Assembly: GCA_963786495.1 (NCBI GenBank)
Contig: CAWAZL010000002.1
Location: 372,001-436,000, forward strand
Direction of reading: 5' to 3'
Length of the DNA stretch: 64,000 nucleotides
From: JALZKA01 sp963786495
GTDB lineage: Bacteria > Actinomycetota > Thermoleophilia > Solirubrobacterales > 70-9
The translations under genes were made by a program, and so were the position numbers. The notes under the pieces were generated by a model. It was not told where the DNA came from. It searched no databases and saw nothing but the letters and a program-made list of their open reading frames with translations. How positions within the stretch are numbered: the stretch's first letter is position 1; every line of letters begins with the position of its first letter. This document shows, piece by piece, positions 61,754 to 64,000 of this stretch.

Positions 61754-62207
61754 CGCGAGTCCCATCCCGGACTCCAGCCCGTCGGGCAGCCTCACGATCG
61801 AAAGCCAGAACTCCTCGATCGACGAAACGACGGCGACGAACTCGTCGAGGTCGATCGGCTTTGTGATGTACGCGTTCACGTGGTGCGCGTACGCGTCCAG
61901 GATGTCCGCTCGGCCGCCGACGTGGTCAAGATGAGAACCGGGATTTCCAGAAAGGCGGATCGCCCTTGATCGCCTGGAGCACTTCCTTGCCGTCCATCCG
62001 CGGAAGGTTGAGGTCGAGGATCACGAGGTCGGGCTTCGGCACCCCTTCGAACTCGCCCTCCTGGCGCAAGAACTGCATAGCCCTCTCGCCGTCTTCCGCC
62101 ACGTAGAGCTCGTTGGCGACCTTGCCCTGCTTGAACACCTCTTCGGTCAACCGCACGTCAGCGGGCTGGTCCTCGACGAGGAGGATCTTGATCGGCTCGA
62201 CCGGCAT
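61750..62207 (-). pseudogene. response regulator (Rcp1-like single receiver), two frameshifts
   Basis: The ATG at 62207 overlaps the histidine kinase stop (TGATG). The receiver begins PVEPIKILLVEDQPADVRLT and includes YVAEDGERAMQFLRQEGEFE and PDLVILDLNLPRMDGKEVLQ with the phosphoacceptor aspartate. One-base shifts near 61935 and 61893 break the rest; corrected, it reads IPVLILTTSAAE, ILDAYAHHVNAYITKPIDLD, EFVAVVSSIEEFWLSIVRLP, the lysine and C-terminus of the Rcp1 family. It has no DNA-binding domain. The ending is unclear because the next gene's ATG (61753) follows in the same frame region. Probably takes phosphate from the kinase encoded just upstream. Confidence 0.8.
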
Positions 62208-63592
62208 CACAGGCCTGGTACCTCATCTCCGAGCTCGGGCAGGACGAACCTGAACGTGGTGCCGCCGCCAGGGGTTTCCTCCACCCAGATGCGACCACCG
62301 TGGCGCTCGACCACCTTCTTGCAGATCGAGAGGCCGATTCCGGTCCCGGGGTACTCGCCCGCGCCGTGCAGGCGCTCGAACACGTTGAAGATGCGCTCGC
62401 GGTGACGCTCATCGATCCCGATCCCGTTGTCAGCGACGAACAGCTGCCAGGCACCGCCTTTCATCTCCGCGCCGATCTTGACGATGGGCTTCCCCTCCCC
62501 GCGGAACTTGATCGCGTTCGAGAGGAGGTTCTCGAAGAGCCGGCTGAGCTGGACGGCGTCGCCTCCGACTACCGGAAGCTCGCCCATCTCAAAATCTGCA
62601 TCCGCCTCTGAGATTGAGGCCGCGAGCGATCCGATCGCGCGATTCAAAGTGTCGTTCAGGTCGACCCGCGACGCCACCAGCTCGGAGCGGCCCGTGCGCG
62701 AGTAGGACAGGAGTCCCTCGATCAGCGCCTGCATCCGCTCGGTGCCGTCGACGATGAAGCCGATGAACTCGTCGGCCGACTCGTCGAGCTGCCCCTCGTA
62801 GCGCTGCTTCAAGAGCTGGACAAACCCGGCGATCGTCCGCAGCGGCTCGGTCAAATCGTGCGAAGCGACGTACGCGAACTCCTTGAGCTCGTCGTTCGCG
62901 TGCTCCAGCTCGGTCGCGTACCGGGAAAGCTCCTCGGTGCGCCGAACGATCTCGCGGGCGTGGCGGTCCCGCTCGATCACGCGCCCAAGCTGGACGCCGA
63001 CCTGCCCGGCGAGCTCCAGGAGACGATCGTCGGGCTCGGTCAAGGTGGGCGAGAAGAACTCGACAACGCCGGTCACGGACTCTTCGACGAGGATCGGAAA
63101 AGCAAAAGCGGCATTGATGCCGGCACCCTCCGCCGCCTGCGCGCGCGGGAAGTTGCCGTCGGCCTTGGCGTCCGGAATCCAGACAGGCTGCCCCGACTCG
63201 AGGACCCTGCCGGCGACCCCCACCCCGCGGGTGAACATCGAGGATTCGGTCAGCCGCTTGAAGCCGGCGAACCGCTTGGGATCGTCCAAGTGCCAGATGC
63301 CGGTGGGCACGAGCGTCTCGCCGTCGCGGCTGAGGAGGAAAACGTGGCCGATCGGCCATCCCGACCGCTCGCAAACGGCGTCGAGCGTGACCTTCAGTGC
63401 GGACCGCACCTCGCTCGCCGCGTTCGAGGCAACGGCAACAGCCTCGAGCAGCTCCAGGTCGCCCTGGCGGTCGTACAGCTCGCGCGTCGCCTTCTCGGCG
63501 ATCGCCTCGGCCTCCATGCGGGCCTGGCGCTCGCGGTCTGCCTTCCTGCGGAGCGTCTCGGCGTCGAGGGCCTCGGTGGTGGGTTCGCTCAT
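62207..63592 (-). CDS. GAF-domain sensor histidine kinase
   Basis: 461 residues from the ATG at 63592, which overlaps the H-NOX stop (ATGA). An N-terminal coiled coil (ETLRRKADRERQARMEAEAI) leads to a GAF domain (LELLEAVAVASNAASEVRSA ... GINAAFAFPILVEESVTGVV). The HisKA phosphoacceptor region is LKEFAYVASHDLTEPLRTIA, and the ATPase domain has FENLLSNAIKFRGEGKP (N box), LFVADNGIGIDERHRERIFN (G1/F boxes) and GTGIGLSICKKVVERHGGRI (G2). No membrane segment is present, so the kinase is cytoplasmic. It resembles the soluble kinases that pair with H-NOX proteins and with Rcp1-type receivers. Confidence 0.92.
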   Translation of the reverse strand: MSEPTTEALDAETLRRKADRERQARMEAEAIAEKATRELYDRQGDLELLEAVAVASNAASEVRSALKVTLDAVCERSGWPIGHVFLLSRDGETLVPTGIWHLDDPKRFAGFKRLTESSMFTRGVGVAGRVLESGQPVWIPDAKADGNFPRAQAAEGAGINAAFAFPILVEESVTGVVEFFSPTLTEPDDRLLELAGQVGVQLGRVIERDRHAREIVRRTEELSRYATELEHANDELKEFAYVASHDLTEPLRTIAGFVQLLKQRYEGQLDESADEFIGFIVDGTERMQALIEGLLSYSRTGRSELVASRVDLNDTLNRAIGSLAASISEADADFEMGELPVVGGDAVQLSRLFENLLSNAIKFRGEGKPIVKIGAEMKGGAWQLFVADNGIGIDERHRERIFNVFERLHGAGEYPGTGIGLSICKKVVERHGGRIWVEETPGGGTTFRFVLPELGDEVPGL

Positions 63593-64000
63593 GGCACTAC
63601 GACCACTTCGAAGACGCACTCGGAATCGCCGCGCTTCTCGCACGTCGTCTGGGCGACCTTCAGGTTCTCGCCGAAGTACTCGCCCGCGCCCTCGATCAGG
63701 CCTTGGCCGAAGAAGCAAAGTCCCCGCCGCGAGCGGTAGCCCATCAACATCCGGTCCGACTCGATCAGGCGGTAGTCGAAGACCGGAACGTCGGCCCCCG
63801 GATAGAGCTTCCTGACCTCAGGATGGATGATGTCGTTGAGCGTGCCGAGGAACGACAGCGTTCCCCTGTGTGCCTCGAAGAGCTCCGGGTAGCTCACCGC
63901 CAGCTTCGGGAGGGCCCTTTCGCCGAACCACATGACGGCCTCGTCGGGCTCGAGGCCGAGTTGCCCGGCAAGGCTCTCCGCCAGGCCCGCGAGCTCATTG
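63589..64000 (-). CDS. H-NOX (heme nitric oxide/oxygen-binding) protein, C-terminal part
   Basis: The frame runs off the end of the window; about 136 residues of a roughly 180-residue protein are visible. AVMWFGERALPKLAVSYPEL and SFLGTLNDIIHPEVRKLYPG hold the proximal haem histidine (DIIHPEV). The porphyrin-carboxylate motif Y-x-S-x-R appears in LMGYRSRRGLCFFGQGLIEG. The end reads AQTTCEKRGDSECVFEVVVV. All this matches the C-terminal two-thirds of bacterial H-NOX domains, which bind NO or O2 at haem. No other domain is fused at the C-terminus. The stop overlaps the histidine-kinase start by four bases, so this protein is probably the sensor input of that kinase. Confidence 0.87.
   Translation of the reverse strand, partial: NELAGLAESLAGQLGLEPDEAVMWFGERALPKLAVSYPELFEAHRGTLSFLGTLNDIIHPEVRKLYPGADVPVFDYRLIESDRMLMGYRSRRGLCFFGQGLIEGAGEYFGENLKVAQTTCEKRGDSECVFEVVVVP

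Overview
The window is GC-rich (about 65-70% by eye) and densely coded, with many GTG/TTG starts and 1-4 base stop/start overlaps between neighbours. The content suggests a soil or freshwater actinomycete, probably class Thermoleophilia (Solirubrobacterales-like). It has several secreted proteins with short actinobacterial signal peptides, one of them built of 'DNSV...SSEI' repeats like those common in that class, plus D-arabinono-lactone oxidase, a DUF445 protein, an MpaB-type oxygenase and HD-GYP/LuxR proteins. The taxonomic call is an inference. No insertion sequence, prophage, CRISPR array or origin was seen, and no gene-free stretch exceeds about 290 bases.

Layout. 1-5 kb: end of a class III nucleotide cyclase, a SHOCT protein, a broken S15-type hydrolase, a fatty-acid desaturase and an HSL-type esterase. 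5-9 kb: a 5'-3' exonuclease, then a minus-strand operon of EEP nuclease, glutathionyl-hydroquinone reductase, LMW phosphatase and ketosamine kinase. 9-12.5 kb: a shattered SCP2/hydrolase gene, a small charged protein and a GMC oxidoreductase. 12.5-17.2 kb: a phenylalanine/tyrosine catabolic cluster (PAH, HGD and HPPD as an overlapping operon, AsnC regulator, FAH). 17.2-21.4 kb: GAF protein, a solute-binding lipoprotein coupled to a CPA2 antiporter, and a PHB-depolymerase-like esterase. 21.4-32.7 kb: TetR/FAD-oxidase pair, OsmC, tRNA-Arg, secreted proteins, HD-GYP protein, oligoendopeptidase F, DUF892 protein with a histone-like tail, MBL hydrolase and acyl-CoA-synthetase-like ligase. 32.7-42.7 kb: L,D-transpeptidase, MerR regulator with a large palindromic operator, MpaB oxygenase, CrtC-like protein, methyltransferase, HD-GYP/LuxR regulator, GFA protein, repeat protein and an SDR/FMO operon. 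42.7-50 kb: two tRNA-Ser, a PLP aldolase-like enzyme, a DUF445/Abi-alpha pair, a lactone oxidase, and a second FAD oxidase with LysR. 50-59.6 kb: secreted protein with a Lys/Ala tail, MFS exporter, GH26-like protein, P-II/Amt operon, amidase, STAS/ECF pair, UDP-glucuronate decarboxylase and an AbiEi/DUF559-like protein. 59.6-64 kb: an overlapping operon of H-NOX (partial), histidine kinase, response regulator and receiver-PAS-GGDEF-EAL protein, which looks like a gas-sensing input to cyclic-di-GMP.

Many genes at 9-21 kb, and some at 25.6, 47.6-50 and 61.7-62.2 kb, are broken by single-base indels while catalytic motifs stay intact. Genes broken more than once are typed 'pseudogene' and genes broken once are typed 'CDS' with a note. 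Sequencing or assembly indels are as likely as real decay. The S15-type hydrolase is different: it has lost a whole internal segment.
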